From Siderastrea radians (taxonomy: Eukaryota > Cnidaria > Anthozoa > Scleractinia > Rhizangiidae), in contig OZ024887.1 of the NCBI GenBank assembly GCA_964017195.1, forward strand, positions 2,132,881 to 2,196,880: DNA of 64,000 bases, given 5' to 3'. The notes under the pieces are model-generated. The model searched no databases. It saw nothing but the letters and a program-made list of their open reading frames with translations, and was not told the DNA's origin. Every line of letters starts with the position of its first letter. The first letter of the stretch is position 1. The position numbers were made by a program, and so were the translations under genes. Below, piece after piece: positions 25,491 through 40,456 of this stretch.

Positions 25491-26295
25491 GTGAGACGTA
25501 GTCAGAGGTAATTTCACTGAGTTAGCCGGTACCACTCAAACTATGGAGCTTGAAGCGAATTTCTTTCGAAAGCAGACTGGGGAGTAAAATAAAGAAGAAG
25601 CGTTTTGTTTAAGCGTGTGGTCTGATTGTGGATCATCAAAAGAAAATGCCTCACTTTTGCGTTAGATTTACGCAGGTGTGTCGTAAGGATGCAATTTTTT
25701 ACGTTTCAAACTACTTTGCGCTAACCTTATACACAGGTCTATCTTTCGGTTTCGCACACTCTTTAAATTGTTTACTTTGCGTGAGCTGTTCACAGTTCAT
25801 GGGCATTCACATTGATCCCAGGAAAAATAAATTGAAAACTTCTTTTTAAGATTAAACGATCCTCATAAGGCCCAGTGCAATTTGAATCAACGTGAATTTT
25901 CCAGCTATTTAGCTTGTGATTGGGTTTTGAAGTTTTTCTGATTAACTCAATCCGAATTTGTTAACTTTCCGAGATCGAGAGCTTTTTAAAGTTTTTTTTT
26001 TTGCCTTCACTTTCTGTTTTTTTTTTTTTTTTTAACTGTCTCGTTAAGTTTTTCAGGTCGCGCATAACGGTCGTGATAATGAATATTCATATTTCAAATA
26101 ACTTGTGTAAGCTGAATCCGTGGATTTTATAAAGTCAATGGGGAAGTTGCGAGACTGTGCGAATCCCAATAAACTCTTTTAAGAGTTCGTAAAAAGAGTT
26201 CGTAAATAGTTAATTAAAATGACGTAGCTTAAAATTATGTCGTAAAAATCACACTAAATTACATTAATTTAAACTAAATTAAAATTAACTGTCTC
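25491..26295. other. Intergenic AT-rich DNA
   Basis: No gene seen. It includes poly(T) tracts near 25995 and 26020. Confidence 0.4.
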
Positions 26296-27229
26296 CTATG
26301 GCGTTCCGTTACGTATACGGCCAAAATCTTCAAGTCACAAAATAAACAAAATGAAACGCGTACAAACATTATTAAGCAGTCAAAAATAAAACGAAAATCG
26401 TTTACATAAAGTCAAAACCGCAAAAAGTCAATCCAACCGCTTAAAAATAAATCGAAACTCGTGCAAATAAATCCAACTTGCACAAATATAAATCGAACCG
26501 CCAAAAAGGTAATCAAACGTCTCAAAAATGAATCGAACCAAGCACAAATGTATTCAATTTGCACAAATCGCAATCGAACCAGCGAAAAATGAATCGAACT
26601 GTGCAAACAGGAACAAAACCGCTCATGTTAATGTCGAAACCGCACATTTCAATCGAACTGCACAAAAATAAATCAAAAGAAGGTCAGCGGTGAAACATGC
26701 CACCGGAAGTGCTGTAAAAGCGAAAGCGAGGGGCCATTATCCGGGACTTTCAAAACACTTTGCGCGGGAATCGGCCGGTCGGTTTGGCAAAATGGCAGAA
26801 AGATTCAGTCGTCCTCAAACGTTGTTTTCAGATAACATCGCAGATATAGTCAGAAGAGTGGTTGGTGCTTTTGGGAATCTTCCATCTAACCCTTCAAATG
26901 AAAGTGGGAGCGCTTAAGTAGCAGTGGATCTGGCTCTGGACCTTCTTACGTTGACACCCAACACGAACTTCATGATAGGTTTCGCATTCCAATGTGTAAA
27001 ATGGGGGTGACAGGCCTGCACGACTCCCACGCTCGTGTTTTAGCACGAGTATAAATGAAGACCCATTTTTTGTTTTAGCGGTTATTTGGCTTTTTTTTGA
27101 AAAATAAGCTTGAAATAGACAATACGCAGATCCGAGGCCTTGTCTCTATTTAGAGCACCTAACTGTCTATGTACTTTACCGTTTTTTTCTTCAGTTGATT
27201 CGTTTGTAATGTATTTGTAGCTGTTTATT

Positions 27230-27292
27230 AGTCTCCTTGGCAGCCGTTTTTAGGGTCGTCACGAACCTAAAAACGGCTGCGAAGGGGACTAG
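27230..27292. repeat. Long hairpin
   Basis: GCAGCCGTTTTTAGG (27240-27254) pairs exactly with 27266-27280 across an 11-nt loop, and the pairing continues outward through agtctcctt/gaaggggact. It abuts the end of the Penelope remnant. Confidence 0.75.
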
Positions 27293-28195
27293 CTGTTTAT
27301 CAGTTCATGTTTGTTTGTTTTGTTTTTGTTTCTATTGTAATGCGGCTGTAAACTATTTGTGGTGGTTAAATAAATTATGGTTATTAAAAAAAGTATATCT
27401 TTTAAGGACCGTCCTTTCTTATATGATATTAATGGCGGTTCCTTATCGTTGAGTAATGGTTGTTTTTTAATCAAATGGCATTTGTTCATGATGATCTGTT
27501 TCAAATTGGGCACTGATGGTTGATATTGAGTTACAAAAGGCAAGATTCGTTTCCTGTCCCTGCGTTTTTGTTGGAGGGCTAGCTTTCTGTCTTCAAAGTT
27601 TACTTCTGAAAGTGTATTTCGTATAAAACGTTCTGGGTAACCTCTCTCTTGGAGTTCTTTTTTGAAGTTTTTGATCATCTCTTCAAATAATGTCTTAAAA
27701 GAGTTTGTTCTCAATAGTCTCAAAGCCTCCCCTTTAATGAAACCTCTTTTGACACCGGTGGGTGGCATGAGGAAAATGTGTATACTGAACTGATGTTTCA
27801 GTGGGGTTAAAATGCGTGCGTACATCAAGTACTGCGGCTTTTTTTTAATCTCTCGCCTTTGTATACGTTAGCCGATCCAAGAACGTCGTTTCTGTTTCAG
27901 ATAATTCAGCCGTAAATTTGATTGCAGGGTGGTGTTTATTTGCTTGCTCAATGAACTTACTTATTTCATCTTTGCTACGTTCCAGAGTGAAAAAATGTCA
28001 TCTATGAAACGTTTTCAAACGAGCGGTTTTATCACGCTTTGGCTAAGAATGTCTGTTTCAACTTTCGTCATGAAAATGTTGGCAAAGGCAACTGCCATTT
28101 TAGTGCCCATGGCGGTTCCGTGTGTCTGTAGATAGTTTCTCCCATTAAATTGGAAGGAATTTTCCTGTAAGATAAGCCTTAGCGCTCGTTCTAGT

Positions 28196-29149
28196 TGTTT
28201 TTTTTTTTTTCAACACCTTTTACTTTTTATTTTGGATTGATCAATTCCATTCCGAATCACTGGAAAGTAAAAATTAAAAGAACTCCCCGGGAAACAGCAG
28301 AAAATGGAAATCACAAAACAAACATAATTTCTACCAAAAACGTCTACTCTGCTATGTTAAAAAAGGTTTTTTTACCCCCAACCGCTGAAAGCAAAATTTT
28401 GAGGTATGGTGTTAACCGAGCAATCTTAAACAAAGTTTACGAATTACCCTTCCAGATAAAAAATGACATAAAGATATCAATGTTTCAATATAAACTTATT
28501 CATAATATCCTTCCAACAAAAGTTAGCCTTTTCAAAGCCAAAATATCGGATAGTGATTTATGCCCTCAATGTCTCACTGACAGACATTCTTTAGATCACA
28601 TGTTCTTACACTGCTCTTCAACTTTATTATTTTGGAATTTATTTCAAAACTGGTGGTACAGCAAAACTAAAGAAAAGATCACATTATCAAACAGTATGAT
28701 TTTATATGGAATTCTTGACAAAAGGATGCACTCGTACTCCTTAAACTACACGCTTCTTATTGCGAAATACTCCATTTTCTGTAAATGTTTACACGACGAA
28801 AAACTATGCTTCGAAAGTTTTCTGTCACTCCTAAAAGAAAAACTTAAAATACAAAGAGAAATCGCAATCCAAAATAACAAACTGCCTGAATGCAAAGAAA
28901 TATATGGAAATCTTCTGTAGTTTTTTTTTTTTAATACTACTATTTCTATGTTTTCTTCAGCTTAGACCCTTGTATAAGTAAGTTTAGCGATAAATGTATG
29001 CACTGTTATGTAAAAGTAATTGTAACGCACGTCAATACCTTCATTATTTTTTTATTTTTTTTTTGCGTCTTGTTAGTTCATTGTTATTTTCTTGTACTGT
29101 AAGCACTAACACCAATAAAGCTTTTTATTGAAAAAAAAAAAAAAAAAAA
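28196..29149 (+). mobile_element. 5'-truncated LINE insertion with 11-bp TSD
   Basis: CTCGTTCTAGT flanks both sides (28185-28195 and 29150-29160). The insert ends with aataaag and a pure A tract, so it is on the plus strand. It begins with a T-rich stretch and then codes for a LINE C-terminus. The duplication is perfect, so the insertion is fairly recent and postdates the Penelope copy. Confidence 0.85.
28250..28920 (+). pseudogene. LINE ORF2 C-terminal fragment
   Basis: About 220 residues remain, with a zinc-knuckle-like CPQCLTDRHSLDHMFLHCS and the downstream helical segment, as in the C-terminal part of LINE ORF2 proteins. Reverse transcriptase motifs are lost through 5' truncation. The open frame itself is undamaged, in line with a young insertion. 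Confidence 0.65.
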
Positions 29150-29722
29150 CTCGTTCTAGTAGTGGCGTGGGGATGGGGATTTTATTTATTTACGGTATTT
29201 GTATAAAGGCTCGTGACGTCCATTGAGACAAGTAACGCCTTCTCCGGTACCTTAGTTCTTTCAATGAAGTTAATAAAAGCGGTTGTATCTTTTAGGTACG
29301 ACTTCTGTTGTTGTGCAATAAACTGAAGTCGTTTGTCAACAAAAGCTGATAGTTTCTCTGTTGGACCTTCACACCCTGATGTAGTAGATCTGCCAGTTCG
29401 AATTGGCTTATGTGTTTTTGTTAGGGTGTAGAATACTGGAATTCGAGGCTGATCTGGTGTTTGACAAAGCCATTTTTTTAGTCATTTCGCTTATGTGGTT
29501 TTTGCAGTAGAGCTTGTTAATGCCGAGTTGTGTAACCTTGCGGTTTGTCTCCACTACCATCAGCTGTTCAAGTGGCATGTAGTGGTCTTTGTTGTTCAGT
29601 TGGATTTGACGTTCGTTTATCTTATCTTGTTTGCTCAAAACCACAGTCGCTGTGCCTTTGTCCGCTTTTTTTGAGATTTATTTCATTGTTATTTTTTAAC
29701 TCTAGGCGCCTCAAGTTCTTTT

Positions 29723-29968
29723 CAGGGTCCCAAAGGGGGGGGGGGGGGGGGGTCTTTGGAGCCCTGGAGCCCCAATCTTTTTGTTTTGGAGCCCTGAGCC
29801 GAAATCCTTTCTTGAGTTGAAACCCGAACAAAAACGCTGATTCTGATTAAATGGAGCCCTGAAGTGAAGTGATGGAGCCCTAAAGCCCCGAATTTTCCGT
29901 TGTGGAACCCTGAAGCCCTGTATTTTTTGGGCTGGAGCCCTGGAGCCCTAAACCCCTTTGGGACACTG
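29723..29968. mobile_element. Small hAT-like MITE (TIR CAGKGTCCCAAAGGGG)
   Basis: It starts CAGGGTCCCAAAGGGG and ends with the near-exact inverse (CCCCTTTGGGACACTG). The inside contains a long G run and several ggagccctg repeats. The CAG-type end suggests hAT. A clean 8-bp target duplication is not visible. Confidence 0.6.
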
Positions 29969-30091
29969 TCTTTAAGCGGGGGTTATTCTTTGGCTTTGTG
30001 AGTTTGACCTCTGCTAGTTGTGTCTTAACCTTCTCTAAATAGGACAAGTTGACGTCGAGAGAAAGGGCTAACAAGAGGGTGTCAATGGGGT

Positions 30092-30170
30092 ATACCTCTA
30101 GTCAGTAAACAGTTAGAAAAATCCCTTTTAGTCAGTAAACAGTTAGAAAAATCCCTTTTAGTCAGTAAAC
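30092..30170. repeat. Tandem repeat, about 31-bp unit
   Basis: Units beginning agtcagtaaacagttagaa recur in tandem just inside the left end of the hAT-like element. Confidence 0.75.
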
Positions 30171-30340
30171 AGCAAACGGGGAAAAAAGTCAGTTAATAAT
30201 TAACGTTTACTAACTTTTTTCTCAAAATGTAGTCAACAGCGATGTTGATCACAACCTTTCATCTTCTTAGTGTTAGGAAAAAAATACCAGAATCGATAAA
30301 ACGGTCTTAAATAAATAAAAAAAAATAAACACGCTATATG

Positions 30341-30375
<35 letters not shown>

Positions 30376-30825
30376 TGTTTAGTCTGGGATAGGGTACGGA
30401 AATCAGAGAGTTTTGGTCTAGAATAGGGTATCATTTTCAAGGAAACTAATCAGTTGGTTGGAGAATTTAGTCTAGACTAGGTTTCCCGGCAATTGACACT
30501 AAAAAGAAATCAATTTGGCAAATTTACCAGCAACTAGCAAAGAAAGCGTTAATAGAGATGGGTTTAATACCCAGGATAGGTTATCACTGAAAACACTGCT
30601 GGATATCCTAGACTGTCAACATTCGGGATTTACACGGAAATCGGTGGTTTTTAACAATAGCTAAAAATAAACAGTTGATTGTTCTTCGTAATGCGTACGT
30701 ACGTGCTCGAGACAACTCAGCGTGTGACTGACGAGGTTAATACGGAGTCGAATAGCCAACCTGGGTCTTTTAATGGACGCTTTTGCCTCGATTTTGCCTT
30801 TGGTATTCCAACAACGTTCTGTTGA

Positions 30826-33800
30826 CAGGGTCGGCCAGGGTTTTTGGGTATACGGTATACAGGGGCTTTTTAAATCGGGTATACGGTATATTTCAGCTGA
30901 AATATGGGTATTCGGTATATCACGTTTTTTGAATTTCAGGTATAAAGTATATCTACCTTTCCTGAACTTGTGATTACACATTCCAAAACGCATGAATTTA
31001 GACCGGTTCATGTTATTTAAAAATAAAGTTCAGCTGAAAGTATTAATCGGAGTCAAAAAGACAATGAAAGGAGACAATGGAGACGTGTACATGACGTTGT
31101 TGAACTCATGGCTGACGACCGCTGAACTCATGTTTCGTGGACACGGTGATTCTGAACCTGGCATGACATCAGTGACATCCGGTAAAAGCACATAACATGC
31201 GGACCGATCGTGACAATGACCGCTCGAGCGATTTTTCTGCCGGTTTCCTGTTTTTTTGTACCGGCTTGGTGAACCAAAACCAACCGAAAAGTAGTCATCT
31301 TATATGAAAATAAGTGAAGGAAGCTTTTCAGATCTTAAGACGCCTTTTGTTCTGGACGGCTACGGAGGGTTTCAAGACAAAGCGCACGAGTCTGTGGCAT
31401 CGATAAACTTGATTTTTCGATTGGTGTGAAGCATAAAAAGCCTGATCCGCGGGATTCCCCTAGTGGCAGACTTTTTACTGTCAGCTCAGAAGACGAGTGG
31501 AGAATATACCAGGATTTTATGTTGGAAGATAACGCTAAAGAATACGAGCTTGTCGGTGAGTTTTCCAGGTTAGTAGTGTAATATCCTAATAACCAGAAAC
31601 CCAAGTTAATTTTTAAACCAAAAGTTTTAACTGAATGTTTCAGCAGAGAATCCAGGCTGAGAAAAACAGGCGATGTAATGTTACAGAAAAGCAAATAAAA
31701 GAAGAAGCTTTTTCAAGTTTTGTACAAAGCATAACCTACTTTAGAAATAATGTTCATTTAAGGAACTGTTTACACGGACACGGTTTAATTCATTTGTTAC
31801 AGCATTGCTTTCGATGCGGTAACGCCTTTCGTTTTGCTGTCAGCCATTTTTTTTTAACTCAACACTAATATTTTTAAAGCGACTGAAGCAAAGGTTTAGC
31901 CGCTGCTTGAGAGTGGTCCAAGGAACATATGTGTTGTATCCGCAGAGCTGTAGACCAAGATCCTTGCAAACAAGCTCCTTTTACATCGTGAAACTTCTTG
32001 AAGACCTGCCAGATGATGACCATATTGCCGATGTTCGAACAGAGTGGTACAGCCAGGACCTTGTGGACCCCCCTTCTGTTTACAATCACCGGGAAAGAAC
32101 ACATAGTTTCCAAAGATGGCATAAAAGGAACTGTAAATGTTAAATGGATTGCAGATGACACTATCGAGATTGAAGAAAATGATTATTACATTTACTTGGC
32201 GTTGTTACACGCATCAGAAGACAAAGTTCTCTCTTTTGAAGAACCGGAAGTTACCGCTGGTGATGATTTGATTGAAAGAGAGGACGAAACCGACGTGCAA
32301 CACAGCAGACCCAAACGAAGCAGGAGAATAGCAGCAACGGCAGGTGACGTTCTGTTTTATTAAGTGATTTAAGGCAAAATCGCACTTGAACCTATTTTTT
32401 TATTATTATTAGAGAACAATAAAACGTTTGTGCGTCTAAAACAAGGGATGACGAAATTTCTAGGAACATTTTCTAACGGTTGATCCGAATAAACGAGATG
32501 GCGTGGTTTACAGGATTTCCTGTGAGTGCTGCAAAGTCTACATCGCTGACATGGGAAACAGGAGGATCTATGCATGAAAGAATTAAAGATACGACTCGTC
32601 CGTACCCAGACCGCCGCCGTTTTTGAGTACGCCCACAAGACCGGCCATTATCCGCTTCGGGAGGAGCTAAATTAATTTAAAGTTTATTGATCGAGACTCT
32701 CACTGTGGACAACAACAACCCCTTTCCTAGCATTTTCCAGTGGTTCAATGGCCTTTTCAAGAAATACCAGTGTACCCTTACTATGAGGATTAAAATTCAT
32801 GAACCATAGCCAACCATCTTTCTATTCAATCTGACACGTGACCATTCCTTGTGACCGTGTGATCTGTTATCGTGAGAAAGTAATGACAGTCCGGCCCCAG
32901 TGTGGATTGACTGATTGCCAGTTCTCAATTAAATGGATAACGAATGATGCATGTCTCTTCCTTGTTGGTAGGGTGCTAAATAAGTGCTAAGGGACCGACC
33001 ATTAGAAAAGTGATGGGTGGGGTGGGGAAAAAACCCAAAAAAAATTCATGCAAGGGAAAATGTCCGAAAAAAAAAATTCATGCAAGGGAAAATGTCCGGA
33101 AAAAAAATTCATGCACAAGATGGGCCTCATTTTGATATGAAACCATAATTCGTTCTGCCAAAGTGCTCAAGTAGTGTCTCCAGTGTTTAAAAAATTGGAA
33201 ATTTTTGGGGCTCTGCCAGGATGCTATAAAATATTGTTTTCATAATTAATATTTCTTTTATCGGGAGTGGGATACCTTCGCCTGGAACAAATTTTTTGTT
33301 GTTTTTATAGTTATAGTTCAAAATATAGGGAGTTCAAAATAACCGATAGTAAATGAGTGAAGGGCAAATCCAGTGAGATCATTCTCACTACTATCTTATT
33401 ACCTTCAGTTAATGAATTCTGATGCATGTATGTACCCTGTTGTTGTTCAATTTTATCCCTGGTTTAATTTTTAGTGTCCTTTGTTCCTGGGTATGGTGAT
33501 GTCCGATAATGACTTTAAACCAAAAGGAAAAAATAAAAACAAGGATAAAATTGAACCACAACATGATACAATGGATGATTTCGGTTAGTGAATCGAAGCA
33601 GCTGTCACTAGCCACTTGGCTAGTTAGCAAAATAATTACTCTCGAGCCCTGACAGGGCTTTTGGGCTCCCTATAATTTTTATTACAGCACAACCCTGCAT
33701 TTTAAAGCGAGCATTATTAAAAAGTGTTTTGTAATAAAATAAACTTAAAAATGTAAAGTAACGTAACAGTACAAGCTATGTATTTAGTAAAACAAAGTTG

Positions 33801-34142
33801 CATTGTTTTTAATTAATTCAATAGCAAATTGTGCATAAGGAAAATATTTTCTCAAAAAAAAAAAATTCATGCATAGGGCTGTAGCCAAAAAAAAAATTCT
33901 TGCACTGGAAATGGGCCAAAAAAAAAATTCTGGCAGGCAAAAAATCCCCCATCCCCCCCATCTCTTTTCTAATGGTCCGTCCCTAAATAAGTGCTTACTT
34001 TGCTACTACTAATTTTGGGTATACAGTATACAACGCTTCAATCTATTTTGGGTATATTGGGAGGAATTTTGGGTATTTTTGGGTATTTTGGCGAATTTTT
34101 TTCGGGTATACTGGTATACCACTACCCCCCTGGCCGACCCTG
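30826..34142. mobile_element. DNA transposon, copy 2 (TIR CAGGGTCGGCCAGGG, 6-bp TSD)
   Basis: Same family as 3818-6165 but in opposite orientation. TGTTGA flanks both sides (30820-30825 and 34143-34148). Without the nested insert it is about 2.32 kb, against 2.35 kb for copy 1. It carries the same exon-like pieces (from 31303 and about 31880-32345), here damaged by small changes. Confidence 0.8.
32991..33983. mobile_element. MITE nested in transposon copy 2 (TSD TAA)
   Basis: The ends GGGACCGACCATTAGAAAAG and, inverted, CTTTTCTAATGGTCCGTCCC differ at one base. TAA flanks both sides (32988-32990 and 33984-33986). Copy 1 of the host transposon has the empty site, which confirms the borders. 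TAA duplication fits PIF/Harbinger. There are repeats of aaaaaaattcatgca near both ends. Confidence 0.8.
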
Positions 34143-36062
34143 TGTTGAGGACTGCATCGTGAAACGGGATTGTCAACATTTTACACCATTGTGATTAGGA
34201 GAAAGAAGGTAAGTGTTTATATATATATATAACTCCCCTATAAACCATATAATGAGAAATGATCGCCTATAAATAATTACCACGTGGACCATGTCTTGTC
34301 CCCGGTCTTGACCTCCCGGCCTGATATTGAGGTCAGAATTTGAAGTGTTTCACTAAAATAGATTCCCAGGACTACAGGTAGATTAGCTAAGGCTTTTCCA
34401 ATGCTATAACGGAGATGTAGAGCCAATATTTGATGGAAGTTGCACCCGAGATGTTGCAATCGCTGCGCTGGTGCAATCGGAAACTGTTTAGCGAACTGAA
34501 CACAAAAGCCTAAGAAAATGGTATATAAAAATTACTTGCTATCTCGCTTCCATTAAATATTAAGCGTTTTCAGTTATTTTCGAGGGCTTTAAAGCGAAAG
34601 AAAATTGAACATTATTTGATGCCCGGATTGAAATTTGAACATTATTTCATGCCCGGATTTCATCCAATGCCAGAGATTTTTTCTACCTCATTGTGACCTA
34701 GGACCCTGGGACGACCACCCAGTCTTCCTGGCGCGAGAGGGCGCCGAGAAATTGAGTGGTGAAACTATAAATCGCTATTTCTATCGCCTGTGTTAGTTAT
34801 TTTCCAAGGTTATTTTTCAATTGCTGTTGTATCCGAAAGGCAACACTCATGACGGTTCTTTATTCACTCAGGTTAACCTGAAATTGAGGACTTGATGGAA
34901 ACAAAAACTATTTTGAGAGCATTATTTAAAATGTGACGTAACATTTTGTTTTCGCTGGACTGTGTTAGTAATGGCGTTTCTCAAAAATAGCTAGTCTGGG
35001 ATAGGGTTACGGATTTTTGGTGTTTAGTCTAGTATAGGGTTGCAAAATGCACCTCAACTTGGTCTAGTTTAGGGTAAGGGTTTCAGAGTCCCAGCGGCAC
35101 ACCCCCGCCCAAAAATTTGCAGAGTATCCCCCCCCCGGGGGCCGGAAGGTCTTAGCAGGGTCGAAAATCGACTCAAAAATGATTTAAACGAAGTATTGGC
35201 AAACTCGATTTTTTATTTACACACAAAAAACGTTCAAAATTTGTCTTTTATGTACTGCATACGATAAGAAAACGGCTTCCTTTTATACGATAGTCAGCTC
35301 GTATTTTGTTATTTATACGGTTACGATAACAAAAATACATTGTTATACGCTAGTCAGTTAACCCCATTGACACCCTCTAACAAGTCTTGCAGTGGTCTAA
35401 AGAATTCTCCTAATTAATAGTCGCTAAGCTGGTTTCTAACCGACATATTCACAACAATAACAATACATGCTGGCGGTGAGAAATGCTATACTGGGTAAGA
35501 CCTCAAGCTAGTCAAGGGCTTCCAGTGCAACTATATTTCCGGTTCCGCTGACCTTCTTTCGATTTATTTTTGTGCAGTTCGATTGATATGTGCGGTTTCA
35601 TTTATGTGAGCGGTTTCGTTCCTGTCTGCACAGTTCGATCCATTTTTCGCTGGTTCGATTGCGATTTGTGCAAGTTGGATTCATTTGCGTTTGGTTCGAT
35701 TTATTTTTGAGGCGTTTGAATTGCTTTTTGGCGGATCGATTTATTTTTGCGCAGCTCGATTTATATTTGTGCAAGTTGGATTTATTTGCACGAGTTTCGA
35801 TTTATTTTTGAGCGATTCGATTGACTTTTTGCGGTTTTGACTTTATGTAAACGACTTTCGTTTTACTTTTGACCGTTTAATAATGTTTGTACGCGTTTCA
35901 TTTTGTTTATTTTGTGACTTGAAGATTTTGGCCGTAACGGAACGCCATAGTCTCCATTACAAGACTTAAGAAGAAAGTTACACTCCTTTTCACAGAAATT
36001 TTACAAATTTCTAATTCCATTTCATTGGGAACTAGTGTAGGCCTACAGGGCCTCCTATCAAG

Positions 36063-36209
36063 ATGCTGTCGCGGGAAACTTCGATCGTTATACTGGCTGT
36101 GTCCTTGGTTTTCGAATCAAGAATTTGTTATAGATTGACGACGGATGAATGCAGTTGGGGTTTTCTCTTTGCTAGCTACAGTAAACAGTACGTTTCTAAC
36201 AAATAATTT
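36063..36209 (+). CDS. Candidate signal-peptide exon of gene B
   Basis: From ATG at 36063 the frame encodes MLSRETSIVILAVSLVF, a basic start and hydrophobic core typical of a secretion signal, and continues about 30 codons to a stop. It lies 900 bp before the first EGF exon of gene B on the same strand, where a start exon would be expected. I could not identify a clear splice donor. Part of the region downstream (about 36200-36740) is repeated at 61570-61910. Confidence 0.3.
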
Positions 36210-37147
36210 TGAAACCCAACCTGCTCGTAGGTTAGTTCTAATCGAAGGGAATAGAAGACATCCGCGCCCAGGACAATAAAAACACAGTGACAAAATAATT
36301 TGGCAAACGTTTTCTCCAAGGCAGGATGGCGCCAGTTTTAGCGCTTTTATACATACCATTGTAATGGATGACATAGAGGCATTAATCTATGACAGGTATT
36401 CGTTTCATTTCCTCGAATATCGCACACAAAAACTGAAACCACACGTGGGTCCATCACATCGAGGAGCGAACAACGAAGTCTTCAACGAAGAGGATCGCTC
36501 TTTTGCTAATCCCTCCCCATTGCAGCCTGTTCCAGGTTCACCTGAACTAGTGCTATGAAGTAAACAAGAAAACAATACCCTGAAAGACAGAGTATGCAAG
36601 AGGTTGGCCTATCTTTACAAAGTTCTACGCATTTTATTTTCCCCTTCGCTTTCTCTATTTTCCCGCTTCCACTACCTTAGGGCTTGGCAGCTCGTTACAC
36701 AAAATTACCGTTCTGCTCGTACATCTGATCTGTAGAAAAGAGGAAGAAAGGCCCATGCCGGCATGTCCTTCACCGTTTTATGGCAACCAGTGTCAAGGTT
36801 AGGAAAAGAATTGAAATTAGTTAAATTAGTTACGCTTACATTATAATATCATTGTATTTGCAAACAAAAAACAATAACAACAACAACAACAACAGCAACA
36901 ACAGACAAAAACAAACAAAAACAAAACACAAGCAAACAAAACCATAAAACAAGTAACATTTTATTCCCAGCATGTGCCAACATTAGCTTCCAATGCTGGC
37001 ATTCTTTGCGCACGCGTCACGAGCCCTAAAGCGAGCCCTTTTGGGACTAGTTAATAAACTGAAAAACGACAGTTTGATAAAACAATTTTCCATATAGCTA
37101 ATTACTTAAAAATTAACATTCAAAAGTGTTCCACTTTTGTTTGTCAG

Positions 37148-37258
37148 AAACAAAAGAGTGTCAGTCCAAATCTTGTCAGAATGGCGGAACATGCATCGAT
37201 GGAGTGTACAGTTTCACCTGTCTTTGTACAAGTTCTTATGGAGGAACATTATGCCAAG
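37148..37258 (+). CDS. Gene B, EGF-like exon
   Basis: A 111-bp phase 1-1 exon after acceptor ttgtcag, with donor gtcagg. It encodes an EGF module with [16 protein letters not shown]. Same length and phase as the five EGF exons of gene A, but more diverged from them than they are from each other, so gene B is an older paralogue. Confidence 0.7.
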
Positions 37259-37606
37259 GTCAGGCCCTGTGCTATAATCCATATTCCTTAATATTTTCTC
37301 ATAAACGAAAATTCTCTGTAAACGGATGTACAAAGATACTATAATGGATCAAAACAGCGTAGTTTTACAGTACAGTCCGTTTTGCTCTCGTGAACTAGGT
37401 AACCTGGCCTTTCATCGTCCCAGTGTTCATAGCAAGTCTCAGCCGCCTACGATACTATACCGCTTTTAAAACTATCCCAAGTTGTTGAACGAAAGTTGAA
37501 GTTGGAAAAAAAATCACTTTAGAAACCGCACCCTAGTACGAATTAGGGTACTGTTTCCTGAGTCTAGCGTGTTAGAAAGTTTATCCTACCAAATATTAAT
37601 TTACAG

Positions 37607-37680
37607 CTCCAGCAGCAGCAGCAGATGGGCAACGCTCAAACGGAATGTATTACATCAACATTGGGGGCTTCTCTTTCAAA
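37607..37680 (+). CDS. Gene B, linker exon
   Basis: It runs from acceptor ttacag to donor gtaagt, begins in phase 1 and ends on a full codon, encoding an Ala-rich start and SNGMYYINIGGFSFK. It is the counterpart of gene A's exon at 18261. The next exon of the gene is 20.8 kb away because two transposons, one of them the Polinton, occupy the intron. Confidence 0.7.
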
Positions 37681-38002
37681 GTAAGTACCGATCCAGCCGG
37701 TATAATAGAGAAATATATTAGACAAATGCTACTAGTTGTTCATAATGTTAACCTTCCTCCGCAGATTAACAGCAGAATTCAGTTTACTCGTGCGTTTTAA
37801 GGTCAACTGAACAACGACAACAACATGAAAAATAACTCCATTTCTCCTCGTTTCTATAGTTGTGTTTAGTACGGGCTTGTAAACTTTTTAAGGGGCACGA
37901 TCAAAATGACTACTCTGTTTCTGGTCAAAATTTTGTTTCATTTATATCTAAGTACCAGGTTCGTACATGAATTGGCTTTTAGGCCCGCCACCAATGGGAC
38001 GA

Positions 38003-39968
<1,966 letters not shown>

Positions 39969-40456
39969 GGACGACACTAATTGTATCGTTAAAGGAGAAT
40001 AAACCACAATCAGTATTTTTTCCTAATGTTATCTTCAAGACACCAGGGGGAAAACATAACGAAGTCGACCCGACGTTTTCAGTTAGAATCAAGTTAAAAT
40101 CAAGTGGCCGAAGACACTTGTTCTGCTGTCCGACTCCCGCTCAGTCGAACTCAAGTGAACTTGAACCAAGCAAAAGCAGTTTCCCCTTCTTCACTGTTTT
40201 ACAGTAAGGGTCTCTTGAAAGGTTTTCGCATAAAGGCGTTCTAAGGGCGAAACCATTCTGGAACCAGAATGGGAACCGTTCTGGGATGAGAATATTGGAA
40301 TAGCTCAGATTTTGGCGTGTTTTTTCTTTTTCCGGAATCGTTAGAATGGCAGTTTATACCATTCCATGTATTCTGCTAATTGAAGCAGAATGAACAGAAT
40401 GAGTGTGATGAAAAAGTTCTCAATTACTTGGCAATAACAAAACGGCTGATGAAAAC

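Larger units (their letters stand above)
27289..30075 (-). pseudogene. Penelope-like element reverse transcriptase remnant, interrupted
   Basis: On the minus strand are, in order: a segment with DHYMPLEQLMV (about 29410-29650), the motif A region VSMDVTSLYTN (about 29210), the GTKMAVAFANIFM and RFIDDIF segments (about 28020-28110), and the C-terminal segment ending in 27289-27828 (PPTGVKRGFIKGEALRLLR). This order is that of Penelope-like reverse transcriptases. A TGA replaces the Trp before KRFIDD, and the gene is cut by a LINE (28196-29149) and a small transposon (29723-29968). No GIY-YIG domain is visible. Confidence 0.65.
30076..35376. mobile_element. hAT-like element (TIR AGGGTGTCAATGGGGT, 8-bp TSD)
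   Basis: It starts AGGGTGTCAATGGGGT and ends with the inverse. An exact 8-bp target duplication CTAACAAG is at 30068-30075 and 35377-35384. An 8-bp duplication fits hAT, P or Merlin types. Near the ends are runs with ctagtcagtaaac and a tctgggatagggt motif. The middle is occupied by another transposon copy; no transposase is visible. Confidence 0.75.
26296..35950. mobile_element. 9.7-kb inverted-repeat element hosting many nested insertions
   Basis: It starts CTATGGCGTTCCGTTACG and ends with the inverse. TCTC flanks both sides (26292-26295 and 35951-35954). The arms, about 395-407 bp (26296-26690 and 35544-35950), consist of a degenerate short repeat built around aatcgaac. The interior contains a Penelope remnant and several transposons. 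I find no transposase belonging to the outer element. The borders are clear; the 4-bp duplication could be chance. Confidence 0.6.

Noticed and set aside
36735..36797. Possible short EGF-like exon ending FYGNQCQ before gtta
   Set aside because: The acceptor phase does not match the phase 1-1 EGF exons, and too few cysteines are present.
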